A stretch of DNA of 8,922 bases from Kordiimonadaceae bacterium (GTDB lineage: Bacteria; Pseudomonadota; Alphaproteobacteria; Sphingomonadales; Emcibacteraceae), in assembly GCA_018699075.1 (NCBI GenBank), contig JABIPV010000095.1:1-8922 (forward strand), read 5' to 3'. The notes beneath the pieces are model-generated. The model did not search any database and was not told the DNA's origin. It was given only the letters and a program-made list of their open reading frames with translations. How positions within the stretch are numbered: the stretch's first letter is position 1; each line of letters starts with the position of its first letter. Positions 1 through 5,443 of this stretch are shown one piece after another. A program made the translations under genes and the position numbers.

Positions 1-140
1 GTGATGACATATTTGATTATATCGAGTTTTTCTACAATCCAAAGAGAAAGCATGGTAACAACGGATTGTTGTCACCGATAGATTTTGAACAACAAACAAT
101 AATGAAGTCATAAAGTGTCTAACAAATCAGGGGCACATCA
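1..140 (+). mobile_element. Right end of an IS3-family insertion sequence (partial)
   Basis: The element contains the transposase tail and ends at about 140. Read on the minus strand, the end starts TGATGTGCCCC and continues to TTAGACACT. This matches the general form of IS3-family (IS51-like) ends: a terminal TGA, a C-run after about 6-8 bp, and a GACACT-like block before the transposase stop. The left end and the target duplication are outside the window, so the exact boundary is inferred from the terminal TGA/TCA dinucleotide rule. The subgroup is a guess from the ends. Confidence 0.75.
3..113 (+). CDS. IS3-family transposase (OrfB-type), C-terminal end only
   Basis: The frame is open from the window edge (first full codon at 3) to TAA at 111-113 and encodes 36 residues. 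They include DYIEFFYNPKRKHGNN, then GLLSPIDFE. This is the usual C-terminus of IS3-family DDE transposases, where an 'IEFYN..R.H..L...SP..FE' block closes the rve catalytic domain. The catalytic DDE residues lie upstream, outside the window, so I cannot tell whether the copy is intact. The stop is followed 27 bp later by what looks like the IS terminal repeat, which supports a native 3' end rather than a random fragment. Confidence 0.85.
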   Translation, partial: DDIFDYIEFFYNPKRKHGNNGLLSPIDFEQQTIMKS

Positions 141-244
141 CTTTGTATATGAATGACTACCACTGCACTGAGCGGGGCTGTTTTAAAATGATAAGGGGGG
201 TGGGTATGTTTTAACCACCAAAAGGCAATTCAAATTGATCCTGC

Positions 245-266
245 TGGTAGCTAATTGGTAGCTATT
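245..266. repeat. Short tandem repeat, 11-bp period, two copies
   Basis: TGGTAGCTAAT is followed directly by TGGTAGCTATT, ten of eleven positions identical. It lies between the IS end and the tRNA-Ala terminator. The rest of 141-263 holds no ORF with coding character. It contains a GGTGG/CCACC inverted repeat near 199-220 to which I assign no function. The repeat could be debris from an insertion event or chance. Confidence 0.4.
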
Positions 267-303
267 CAAAACAAACGGCCTAGCGCTATTGCGCTAAGCC
301 GTT
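264..303 (-). terminator. Rho-independent terminator of tRNA-Ala
   Basis: On the minus strand, AACGGCTTAGCGC (303-291), loop AATA, and GCGCTAGGCCGTT (286-274) form a 13-bp stem with one U-G wobble. The sequence TTGTTTTGAATA follows. The hairpin starts about 9 nt past the tRNA 3' end. The plus strand also has T-richness after the hairpin (GTTATTATT), so some bidirectional activity is possible. Confidence 0.85.
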
Positions 304-311
304 GTTATTAT

Positions 312-387
312 TGGTGGAGCTAAGCGGGCTCGAACCGCTGACCTCTACACTGCCAGTGTAGCGCTCTCCCAGCTGAGCTATAGCCCC
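312..387 (-). tRNA. tRNA-Ala (anticodon GGC)
   Basis: A complete 76-nt cloverleaf reads on the minus strand. The acceptor stem is GGGGCTA/TAGCTCC, with A73 and an encoded CCA at 314-312. The D-arm contains AGCTCAGCTGGGAGAGC. The anticodon stem CTACA/TGTAG encloses loop CTGGCAG, giving anticodon GGC for GCC/GCU alanine codons. The T-arm is AGCGG TTCGAGC CCGCT. Acceptor position 3-70 is G-U, the classic identity determinant for alanyl-tRNA synthetase, which makes the assignment secure. A TATAAA about 10 nt upstream (minus strand 402-397) could be the -10 element, but I see no matching -35. Confidence 0.97.
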
Positions 388-446
388 ACATATTCATTTA
401 TAATCTGGTTTAAATGAAAGGCTTGATTGATGATCGGCGCAATTTA

Positions 447-481
447 TTCACCTTGTGTTACTTAAACAAGGAAACGGTGAA
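447..481. repeat. Inverted repeat downstream of the TIGR02300 gene
   Basis: TTCACC (447-452) pairs with GGTGAA (476-481). Nested inside are TTGT/ACAA, or in the alternative register CCTTGT/ACAAGG. It lies just past the stop codon of the minus-strand gene, before the tRNA. Neither strand has a convincing U-tract after it, so it may be a weak terminator or an RNA 3'-end stabilising or processing stem rather than a clear intrinsic terminator. Confidence 0.35.
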
Positions 482-485
482 AATA

Positions 486-848
486 TTATTCGTCCGTCGT
501 GCCTTTAGGGATCGGCGCATCAACCACGTCAGCAACATTTGTATCATCATCATCACTAAGAACAACCGTATTGTCTTCAGGTGGGATTACAACATCATCG
601 TCATCGTCTTCTGTCAGAAGGCTATCATCATCTAATAGATCCTCAGCTGCTGCTTCTTCCTTTTTCTTATCACTTTTCTCAGTAATTAATTCAATAGAAT
701 GTGTTTTACTTTTCAAAATGATTTCAGGTTTGAACTTTTGCTCGCAGCTGATGCAAACGATCGGCTCAAATTCACCTAAATCATAGAACCGCGTACCACA
801 TTTTGGGCATTGACGTTTTTCGCCCCATTCAGCTTTTGCCAAAGTCAT
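486..848 (-). CDS. TIGR02300 family protein (FYDLN acid domain, zinc ribbon plus acidic tail)
   Basis: This is a 120-residue protein of unknown biochemical function, characteristic of Alphaproteobacteria and commonly found beside aroA, as here. Residues 4-40 form a small zinc-ribbon-like module with two cysteine pairs, C14-P-K-C17 and C32-I-S-C35. Between them sits the signature region FYDLGEFEPIVC, where the family normally has FYDLN; here Asn is replaced by Gly25. Residues 64-120 are low complexity and strongly acidic, with runs DDD, EDDDDD and DDDD. No signal peptide or membrane segment is visible, so it is probably cytoplasmic. The annotated ATG at 848 leaves only one base after the GAGGAG. 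A TTG at 842 gives a 7-nt gap and the family's usual 'MAK' beginning, so the true protein may be 118 residues (842..486). It is divergent from aroA and codirectional with tRNA-Ala. Confidence 0.9.
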   Translation of the reverse strand: MTLAKAEWGEKRQCPKCGTRFYDLGEFEPIVCISCEQKFKPEIILKSKTHSIELITEKSDKKKEEAAAEDLLDDDSLLTEDDDDDVVIPPEDNTVVLSDDDDTNVADVVDAPIPKGTTDE

Positions 849-849
849 T

Positions 850-855
850 CTCCTC
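850..855 (-). promoter_or_regulatory. Shine-Dalgarno GAGGAG that favours a TTG start at 842
   Basis: GAGGAG on the minus strand is separated from the in-frame ATG (848-846) by a single base but from TTG (842-840) by 7 nt. Translation from TTG begins M-A-K-A-E-W-G-E-K-R, close to the MAKPELGTKR-type start typical of this family. The start choice is an inference from spacing and family N-terminus. Confidence 0.6.
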
Positions 856-1001
856 AGAATATATTAACCTGTTTATGGATATGTAACCCATGTGCCAGAG
901 CACGTAAAAAACCATCATTTGCCATTTTATGCGCCAACTGTCAAAGCCTATTATGACAAATCAACGAACTTTAGTGATAAAAGTATAAAAAAGAAGCAAA
1001 A

Positions 1002-1030
1002 TTGATGGATAAAAGTGGCACGAATATAAA
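1002..1030 (+). promoter_or_regulatory. Candidate sigma70-type promoter for aroA-cmk
   Basis: TTGATG (1002-1007) and TATAAA (1025-1030) are separated by exactly 17 bp, predicting a transcript start near 1037 and a leader of about 50 nt. This lies in the 240-bp divergent gap (849-1088) between the minus-strand TIGR02300 gene and aroA, where promoters for both directions are expected. Consensus match is 4/6 at -35 and 5/6 at -10. The region is AT-rich, so chance matches are possible. Confidence 0.45.
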
Positions 1031-1088
1031 GTTCTATGCTATTGCACTGTAAAAATAACTTTATGACTTTTGGATAATAAAACGACCA

Positions 1089-2396
1089 ATGACTAAACTA
1101 TCTTCTTCTTTCGCAGCCCCTCTAAGAGGCAACATTACAGTACCTGGTGATAAATCTATTTCCCACAGATCACTTATCATGGGTACATTAGCCGTTGGTG
1201 AAAGCACCATATCCGGTTTACTTGAAGGGGAAGATGTTTTGGGCACAGCATCTGCTTTACGCGCCCTTGGCGCAGATATATATAAAGACGATAATGGCAC
1301 ATGGCATGTGCACGGAGTTGGCATTGGCGGCCTAAAACAACCGACAGAACCATTATATATGGGAAATAGCGGTACAGGCGTGCGATTGATGATGGGACTT
1401 GTCGCTACCCACCCGATTAGCGTTTCCTTTACCGGCGATGATTCGCTAACCTCTCGCCCCATGAAGCGCGTCACTATTCCGTTAGAACAATTCGGAGCCA
1501 CTTTTGAAGGTAATGACAAGGGCACGCTGCCGATCACTGTGATTGGCACAGATAATCCGCTACCGATTACATATGAATTGCCCGTAGCATCAGCCCAAGT
1601 GAAATCAGCCGTTATGCTGGCTGGATTAAATACGCCTGGCCGCACGACGGTGATTGAAAAAATCCCGACACGCGATCATTCAGAACGTATTTTTAATTAT
1701 TTTGGTGTGCCTGTTGAGCAGGACGGCGATCAAATTCATGTCACGGGCCATGCCGAGCTTAAAGCCAAAACCATGGCGGTTCCTGCCGATCCATCATCGG
1801 CTTCTTTTTTGATCGTCGCGGCATTGATCTGTGAAGGATCTGATATTTCTATAAAAAATGTCGGCATTAATCCTGCGCGCACTGGACTTTATACGACATT
1901 GATGGAAATGGGTGGTGATATTACACTGGAAAATGAACGCCAGGAATGCGGCGAAGATGTCGCCGATATTCGGGTTAAATATTCCAAATTAAAAGGCATT
2001 AAAGTACCCCATGAACGTGCCCCCTCAATGATCGATGAATATCCTATTTTATGTGCTGCCGCTGCTTGTGCTTCCGGCGAGACGATCATGCGTGGCATTG
2101 AAGAACTCAGAGTAAAAGAATCAGATCGCATTTCCGTTATGGTTGAGGGGTTAAAAAGCTCAGGCGTTAATATAACCGAACATAAAGACGGCATGACCGT
2201 TTCGAATTCCACCATTAAAGGTGGCGCAATTATAAAAACGGAACTCGATCACCGCATTGCCATGTCATTCCTGATTTTGGGCCTACGTTCTGAAAAACCG
2301 ATTACAGTTGATGATGGTTCCGTAATTGAAACGAGCTTCCCCGGCTTTGTTGATCTGCTAAATAGTATCGGAGCAAAACTATGTCCCATCTCGTAA
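1089..2396 (+). CDS. aroA: 3-phosphoshikimate 1-carboxyvinyltransferase (EPSP synthase), CP4-like class
   Basis: This enzyme condenses shikimate-3-phosphate with phosphoenolpyruvate to EPSP, the sixth step of the cytoplasmic shikimate pathway. The 435 residues match the family length. Visible motifs are GDKSISHR (20-27, substrate-binding Lys22, Ser23 and Arg27), GNSGTGVRLMMG (92-103), SAQVKSA, RDHSE, DPSSASF, NPARTG, the catalytic-Asp segment APSMIDEYPIL, EELRVKESDR, and DHRIAMSF near the C-terminus. The run of motifs resembles the Agrobacterium CP4 enzyme more than the E. coli one. However, the CP4 Ala100 position, which blocks glyphosate, is Gly95 here, so I infer a glyphosate-sensitive enzyme. 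The ATG at 1089 is chosen because the first beta-strand and the GDKS motif need it and no upstream start is available. No Shine-Dalgarno is apparent. The 3' end overlaps cmk by 16 nt. Confidence 0.97.
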   Translation: MTKLSSSFAAPLRGNITVPGDKSISHRSLIMGTLAVGESTISGLLEGEDVLGTASALRALGADIYKDDNGTWHVHGVGIGGLKQPTEPLYMGNSGTGVRLMMGLVATHPISVSFTGDDSLTSRPMKRVTIPLEQFGATFEGNDKGTLPITVIGTDNPLPITYELPVASAQVKSAVMLAGLNTPGRTTVIEKIPTRDHSERIFNYFGVPVEQDGDQIHVTGHAELKAKTMAVPADPSSASFLIVAALICEGSDISIKNVGINPARTGLYTTLMEMGGDITLENERQECGEDVADIRVKYSKLKGIKVPHERAPSMIDEYPILCAAAACASGETIMRGIEELRVKESDRISVMVEGLKSSGVNITEHKDGMTVSNSTIKGGAIIKTELDHRIAMSFLILGLRSEKPITVDDGSVIETSFPGFVDLLNSIGAKLCPIS

Positions 2397-3025
2397 TTGC
2401 ACTTGATGGCCCCGCGGCTTCCGGAAAAGGAACGCTGGCACGTAAACTTGCCAAGCATTTTAATTTGGCCTTACTTGATACGGGGGCATTATACCGGGCC
2501 GTCGGATGGAGCGTTCTAAATGATGGCGGCGATCCCACGAGCGAAAAAGATGCTGTAAAAGCCGCTAAAAATATGGGAAATATTGATCTTTCCAATCGGG
2601 AACTTAGAACCGAATCAATTGGCGCTGCGGCCTCAAAAGTTGCCAGCATGCCTGCTGTAAGGCAGCTGTTAGTAGATTTTCAACGTACCTTTGCCGATAA
2701 CCCGCCAAAAGATAAAGACGGTACAATACTAGACGGACGTGACATCGGAACGGTTATTTGTCCCGATGCACAGGTAAAAATATTCATCACCGCAGAGGTT
2801 GAAACCCGTGCAAAACGGCGGTTTTTAGAAGAATTTGGCCCCAAAGGCACCGACCAACAATATCTAAATATTCTTGCCGATTTAAAGGCACGTGATGAAC
2901 GGGATATGACCCGTAGCACTTCCCCCTTAAAACTAGCTGAAAACGCGCACTTGATCGATACAACTAATTCGGATATAGAGGCCGTGTTTGAAGCGACTCG
3001 CAAGTATGTTTCAAGCGTAGCGTAG
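2381..3025 (+). CDS. cmk: Cytidylate (CMP/dCMP) kinase
   Basis: It phosphorylates CMP and dCMP to the diphosphates with ATP, in pyrimidine salvage and nucleotide supply. The 214-residue protein has an N-terminal P-loop G10-PAASGKGT (10-18), the CMP-binding segment DTGALYRAVGW (33-43), RQ at 94-95, and DGRDIGT (118-124). An Arg-rich LID region lies around 143-150 (RAKRRFLEE), and RDERDMTRSTSPL (171-183) follows, as in bacterial Cmk. The start at 2381 has GGAG (2370-2373) 7 nt upstream, and the GPAASGKGT motif falls at the expected distance from it. Because the gene begins inside aroA, the two are probably translationally coupled in one transcript. aroA-cmk-rpsA is a common bacterial order. Confidence 0.96.
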   Translation: MSHLVIALDGPAASGKGTLARKLAKHFNLALLDTGALYRAVGWSVLNDGGDPTSEKDAVKAAKNMGNIDLSNRELRTESIGAAASKVASMPAVRQLLVDFQRTFADNPPKDKDGTILDGRDIGTVICPDAQVKIFITAEVETRAKRRFLEEFGPKGTDQQYLNILADLKARDERDMTRSTSPLKLAENAHLIDTTNSDIEAVFEATRKYVSSVA

Positions 3026-3045
3026 AATAAAATCCAGTTAAATTA

Positions 3046-3091
3046 TCTCTAACCTGTCGTTTTGATAGGATGGAGAGGGTTTTTGTTTTTT
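3046..3091 (+). terminator. Rho-independent terminator after aroA-cmk
   Basis: TCTCT (3046-3050) pairs with AGAGG (3074-3078), and inside it CCTGTC (3053-3058) pairs with GATAGG (3064-3069) around loop GTTTT, with two wobble pairs in total. One G and then T5-G-T6 (3080-3091) follow immediately. The internal loop AA/ATGG makes it weaker than the rpsA terminator, so some read-through into rpsA is likely. Confidence 0.7.
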
Positions 3092-3121
3092 ATTTTATTA
3101 ATTTTAACATGTTTTTAAAGA

Positions 3122-3191
3122 CCGTCGGATTCAACCGACTGGCCTACATAAAAGCAGAATGCCCCTCTAAAAAAATGAGGATAAAGCATTC
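3122..3191 (+). promoter_or_regulatory. Structured rpsA 5' leader with two hairpins and a poor Shine-Dalgarno
   Basis: Hairpin A (3122-3141) has stem GTCGG/CCGAC around loop ATTCAA, with one further pair beyond a mismatch. Hairpin B (3157-3191) has an outer stem GAATGC/GCATTC and an inner stem CCTC/GAGG around an A-rich loop. Between hairpin B and the ATG at 3216 the only SD-like string is AGG at 3202-3204, 11 nt from the start. In E. coli, rpsA also lacks a strong SD and uses leader hairpins for autogenous control by S1. The parallel here is architectural, not sequence-based. A weak TTGTTT-N16-TAACAT (3083-3110) could be the promoter. Confidence 0.5.
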
Positions 3192-3215
3192 ACTATAGAA
3201 TAGGTAATATATATA

Positions 3216-5138
3216 ATGACTGAACTTAATGTTCCAACAACTGATGACTTCGCAGCAATGCTTGAAGAGTCACTTGGTCCTGAAGGCAAGTTTGACGGAA
3301 AAGTTGTCACAGGCACCATCATCGCAGTAGATAAAGAATCTGCGACAATCGACATCGGGCTTAAAGCCGAAGGTCGTATCCCACTTAAAGAATTTGCCGA
3401 TCACGGACAATCTGCTGACCTTAAAGTCGGTGACACAGTAGAAGTTTTCGTTGAACGTATTGAAAATGCTAAAGGCGAGGCTATGTTGTCTCGTGAAAAA
3501 GCACGCCGTGAAGAATCATGGACACTACTTGAAAAATCACACGAAGCAGAAGAGCGCGTTAACGGCGTTATCTTTGGCCGTGTTAAAGGCGGCTTCACCG
3601 TTGACCTTTCTGGTGCTGTTGCATTCTTACCAGGCAGTCAAGTTGACGTTCGTCCAATCCGCGACGTAACGCCACTTATGAATATTGAACAGCCGTTCCA
3701 AATCTTAAAAATGGATCGCAAGCGTGGTAACATCGTTGTTTCACGTCGTGCTATTCTTGAAGAAACACGTGCTGAACAACGTACGGAAATCATTGCCAAC
3801 CTTGGCGAAGGAAAAACTGTTGAAGGTGTTGTGAAAAACATCACTGATTACGGTGCCTTTGTTGACCTTGGTGGTATCGATGGTCTTCTTCACGTTACAG
3901 ATATTTCATGGAAACGTATCAATCACCCATCAGATATTCTGAATATTGGTGATACCATTGACGTACAAATCATTCGCCTAAACCCAGAAACACAGCGTAT
4001 TTCATTGGGAATGAAGCAACTTACTGAAGATCCTTGGTCAACTATTACCAATAAATACCCAATTGGTTCTAAACTAACGGGTCGCATTACAAACATCACT
4101 GATTACGGTGCCTTTGTTGAGCTTGACGATGGTGTTGAAGGTCTTGTCCACGTTTCAGAGATGAGCTGGGTTAAGAAAAACGTACATCCTGGTAAAATCG
4201 TATCAAGTAGCCAAGAAGTTGAAGTTATGGTTCTTGAGATCGATTCAGAAAAACGTCGAATTTCACTTGGTCTTAAACAGTGTATGGATAACCCATGGCT
4301 TTCATTCGCAGACAAATATCCTAAGGGTACTGAAATTGAAGGCGAAGTTAAAAACATCACTGAGTTTGGATTATTCATTGGTCTTGACGGTGAAATGGAC
4401 GGAATGGTTCATTTATCTGATCTTGATTGGAACAAATCAGGCGAAGAAGCAATTGCTGAATACAAAAAAAGTGACTTGGTTAAAGCTGTTATCCTTGATG
4501 TTGATACAGACAAAGAACGTATCTCTCTAGGTATTAAACAACTTAAATCAGACCCTGTTGCTTCTATTACTGGCCTCAAAAAAGGTGGCACAGTGACATG
4601 TACTGTTTCTGAAGTTACCGAAAACGGTCTTGAAGTTGTGATCGGTGAAGACGAAGGAATGAAAGCTTTCATCCGTCGCTCTGACCTTAGCCGTGACCGC
4701 GCAGAACAACGCCCTGAGCGTTTCTCTGTTGGTGATAAGCTTGATGCCAAAGTAACAACTCTTGATAAGAAAGCACGTAAAGTAAATCTTTCTATCAAAC
4801 AGCTTGAAATTTCTGAAGAAAAAGAAGCTGTGGCACAATATGGTTCATCAGATAGTGGTGCTAGCCTAGGTGATATTCTTGGCGCAGCGCTAGCAAGTGC
4901 AGCTCCTGCCGCTGAAGAAAAGCCTGCTGCTAAGAAAGCCGCACCTAAAAAAGCAGCTGCTAAAAAAGCAGCTCCTAAGAAGGCCGCAGCTAAAAAAGAT
5001 GACGATGCTGAAGCAGTTGAAAAACCAGCCGCTAAAAAACCGGCAGCTAAAAAAGCCGCACCTAAAAAAGCAGCTGCTAAAAAGCCAGCCGCTAAAAAAG
5101 CTGCACCTAAAAAAGCAGCCGCTAAAAAAGAAGACTAA
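3216..5138 (+). CDS. rpsA: 30S ribosomal protein S1 with a lysine/alanine/proline-rich repeat tail
   Basis: S1 binds mRNA on the small subunit and helps initiate and unfold structured messages. The 640-residue protein has six S1 (OB-fold) RNA-binding domains at roughly 27-93, 113-179, 200-268, 285-355, 372-442 and 457-530. Domains 3-5 are the most canonical (KNITDYGAFVDLGGIDGLLH and close variants, each ending in RISLGxKQ). After domain 6 comes SLGDILGAALA (551-561), a C-terminal motif typical of alphaproteobacterial S1, where these proteins usually end soon after, at about 560-570 residues. Here about 70 more residues follow, with 26 lysines in 569-640 and the unit PAAKKAAPKKAAAKK present three times. 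Codon choice (CGT, GGT, CTT, AAC) is visibly more biased than in the neighbours, as expected for high expression. The gene appears monocistronic, between the cmk terminator and its own terminator. Confidence 0.97.
   Translation: MTELNVPTTDDFAAMLEESLGPEGKFDGKVVTGTIIAVDKESATIDIGLKAEGRIPLKEFADHGQSADLKVGDTVEVFVERIENAKGEAMLSREKARREESWTLLEKSHEAEERVNGVIFGRVKGGFTVDLSGAVAFLPGSQVDVRPIRDVTPLMNIEQPFQILKMDRKRGNIVVSRRAILEETRAEQRTEIIANLGEGKTVEGVVKNITDYGAFVDLGGIDGLLHVTDISWKRINHPSDILNIGDTIDVQIIRLNPETQRISLGMKQLTEDPWSTITNKYPIGSKLTGRITNITDYGAFVELDDGVEGLVHVSEMSWVKKNVHPGKIVSSSQEVEVMVLEIDSEKRRISLGLKQCMDNPWLSFADKYPKGTEIEGEVKNITEFGLFIGLDGEMDGMVHLSDLDWNKSGEEAIAEYKKSDLVKAVILDVDTDKERISLGIKQLKSDPVASITGLKKGGTVTCTVSEVTENGLEVVIGEDEGMKAFIRRSDLSRDRAEQRPERFSVGDKLDAKVTTLDKKARKVNLSIKQLEISEEKEAVAQYGSSDSGASLGDILGAALASAAPAAEEKPAAKKAAPKKAAAKKAAPKKAAAKKDDDAEAVEKPAAKKPAAKKAAPKKAAAKKPAAKKAAPKKAAAKKED
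3836..4120 (+). repeat. 30-bp exact direct repeat between S1 domains 3 and 4
   Basis: Positions 3836-3865 and 4091-4120 are identical over 30 bp and lie exactly 255 bp (85 codons, one S1 module) apart, in frame. Both encode NITDYGAFV plus flanking bases. A third, diverged version occurs at domain 5 (NITEFGLFI). Confidence 0.9.
4923..5129 (+). repeat. 45-bp coding repeats specifying the S1 Lys/Ala/Pro tail
   Basis: The 15-residue unit PAAKKAAPKKAAAKK is encoded at 4923-4967, 5040-5084 and 5085-5129. The last two copies are in tandem and differ only at a few third positions. A shorter AAPKKAAAKK unit follows the first copy, and an acidic insert (DDDAEAVE) lies between the first and later copies. 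Synonymous differences show that the copies are not the product of a very recent duplication. Confidence 0.9.
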
Positions 5139-5171
5139 TCGTCAATTAACTTTTTTAAAAGCCATTTTATT

Positions 5172-5202
5172 AACCCGTCCGGTTCAACCGGGCGGGTTTT
5201 TT
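5172..5202 (+). terminator. Rho-independent terminator of rpsA
   Basis: AACCCGTCCGG (5172-5182), loop TTCAA, and CCGGGCGGGTT (5188-5198) form an 11-bp GC-rich stem with one U-G wobble, running into T6 (5197-5202). It starts 33 bp after the rpsA stop and has textbook form. Confidence 0.95.
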
Positions 5203-5296
5203 ATGAACTACTTATCAAGAGATGATTCTTTTTATAATTGTATATTTAGTTGTCAAAACCCTTTTTTAACAATCTTAAATTCATCCTTAAAACCCG

Positions 5297-5309
5297 TAAA
5301 TCATTGATA
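5297..5309 (-). promoter_or_regulatory. Consensus IHF-binding site upstream of ihfB
   Basis: On the minus strand this reads TATCAATGATTTA, a full match to the E. coli IHF consensus WATCAANNNNTTR. The DNA on the side where IHF prefers an A/T-rich element (5310-5345 on the plus strand) is almost pure A/T with A-tracts. It lies about 135 bp before the ihfB start. Autoregulation of the IHF genes is known in E. coli; here it is inferred. Confidence 0.5.
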
Positions 5310-5310
5310 T

Positions 5311-5399
5311 TTGACAAAAATTAACTTTAATTTTAAAAAAAACATGATTTATAAGGTACTTAGCCTTGACGCCCTGTTCTCTCTCTGGCAACTTATGAT
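5311..5399 (+). promoter_or_regulatory. Candidate promoter region of the ihfB-lapA-pyrF-trpFBA operon
   Basis: This lies in the 305-bp gap between rpsA and ihfB (5139-5443), which otherwise holds only the rpsA terminator and the IHF site. Candidate 1 is TTGACA (5311-5316), 17 bp, TAAAAA (5334-5339), directly adjacent to the IHF site. Candidate 2 is a CTTGACG (-35 at 5366-5371), a strong alphaproteobacterial -35 form. Its -10 is unclear: 17 bp gives only CAACTT, while the better TATGAT (5394-5399) is 22 bp away. I cannot choose between them from sequence. Confidence 0.4.
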
Positions 5400-5443
5400 T
5401 ACAGTTCAATGATGTAACATTAATAACGAATAGGGATATTACG

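Noticed and set aside
164..180. Faint resemblance of CACTGAGCGGGGCTGT to the tRNA-Ala 3' region, as a possible att duplicate
   Set aside because: The match is short and interrupted, and does not extend to the CCA end as a true attachment-site duplication should.
199..220. GGTGG/CCACC inverted repeat as a terminator or integron-type recombination site
   Set aside because: Only 5 bp of stem, no U-tract on either strand, and no conserved core sites of an attC.
939..944. Perfect TTGACA on the minus strand upstream of the TIGR02300 gene
   Set aside because: No acceptable -10 at 16-18 bp. The nearest (AATGAT) is at 19 bp and poor, so I did not list it as a promoter.
1061..1645. 194-codon minus-strand open frame inside aroA and its upstream region
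   Set aside because: Antisense to an unmistakable EPSP synthase; no family resemblance and no plausible initiation signal.
4926..5135. Programmed frameshifting at the A6 runs of the S1 tail
   Set aside because: The runs are in the frame GCT-AAA-AAA-G, not the X-XXY-YYZ arrangement of -1 slippery sites, and no useful alternative product results.
4897..5307. A 136-codon open frame in another register across the S1 tail and the rpsA terminator
   Set aside because: It is a Leu/Lys-rich shadow of the repetitive tail codons, runs through the terminator and has no SD of its own.
5203..5307. Possible 34-residue peptide starting right after the rpsA terminator
   Set aside because: Its ATG abuts the T-tract of the terminator, there is no SD, and the composition is that of AT-rich intergenic DNA.
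5250..5317. TTGTCAAA/TTTGACAA inverted repeat as an operator
   Set aside because: The 8-bp arms are more than 50 bp apart and AT-rich; chance is a sufficient explanation.
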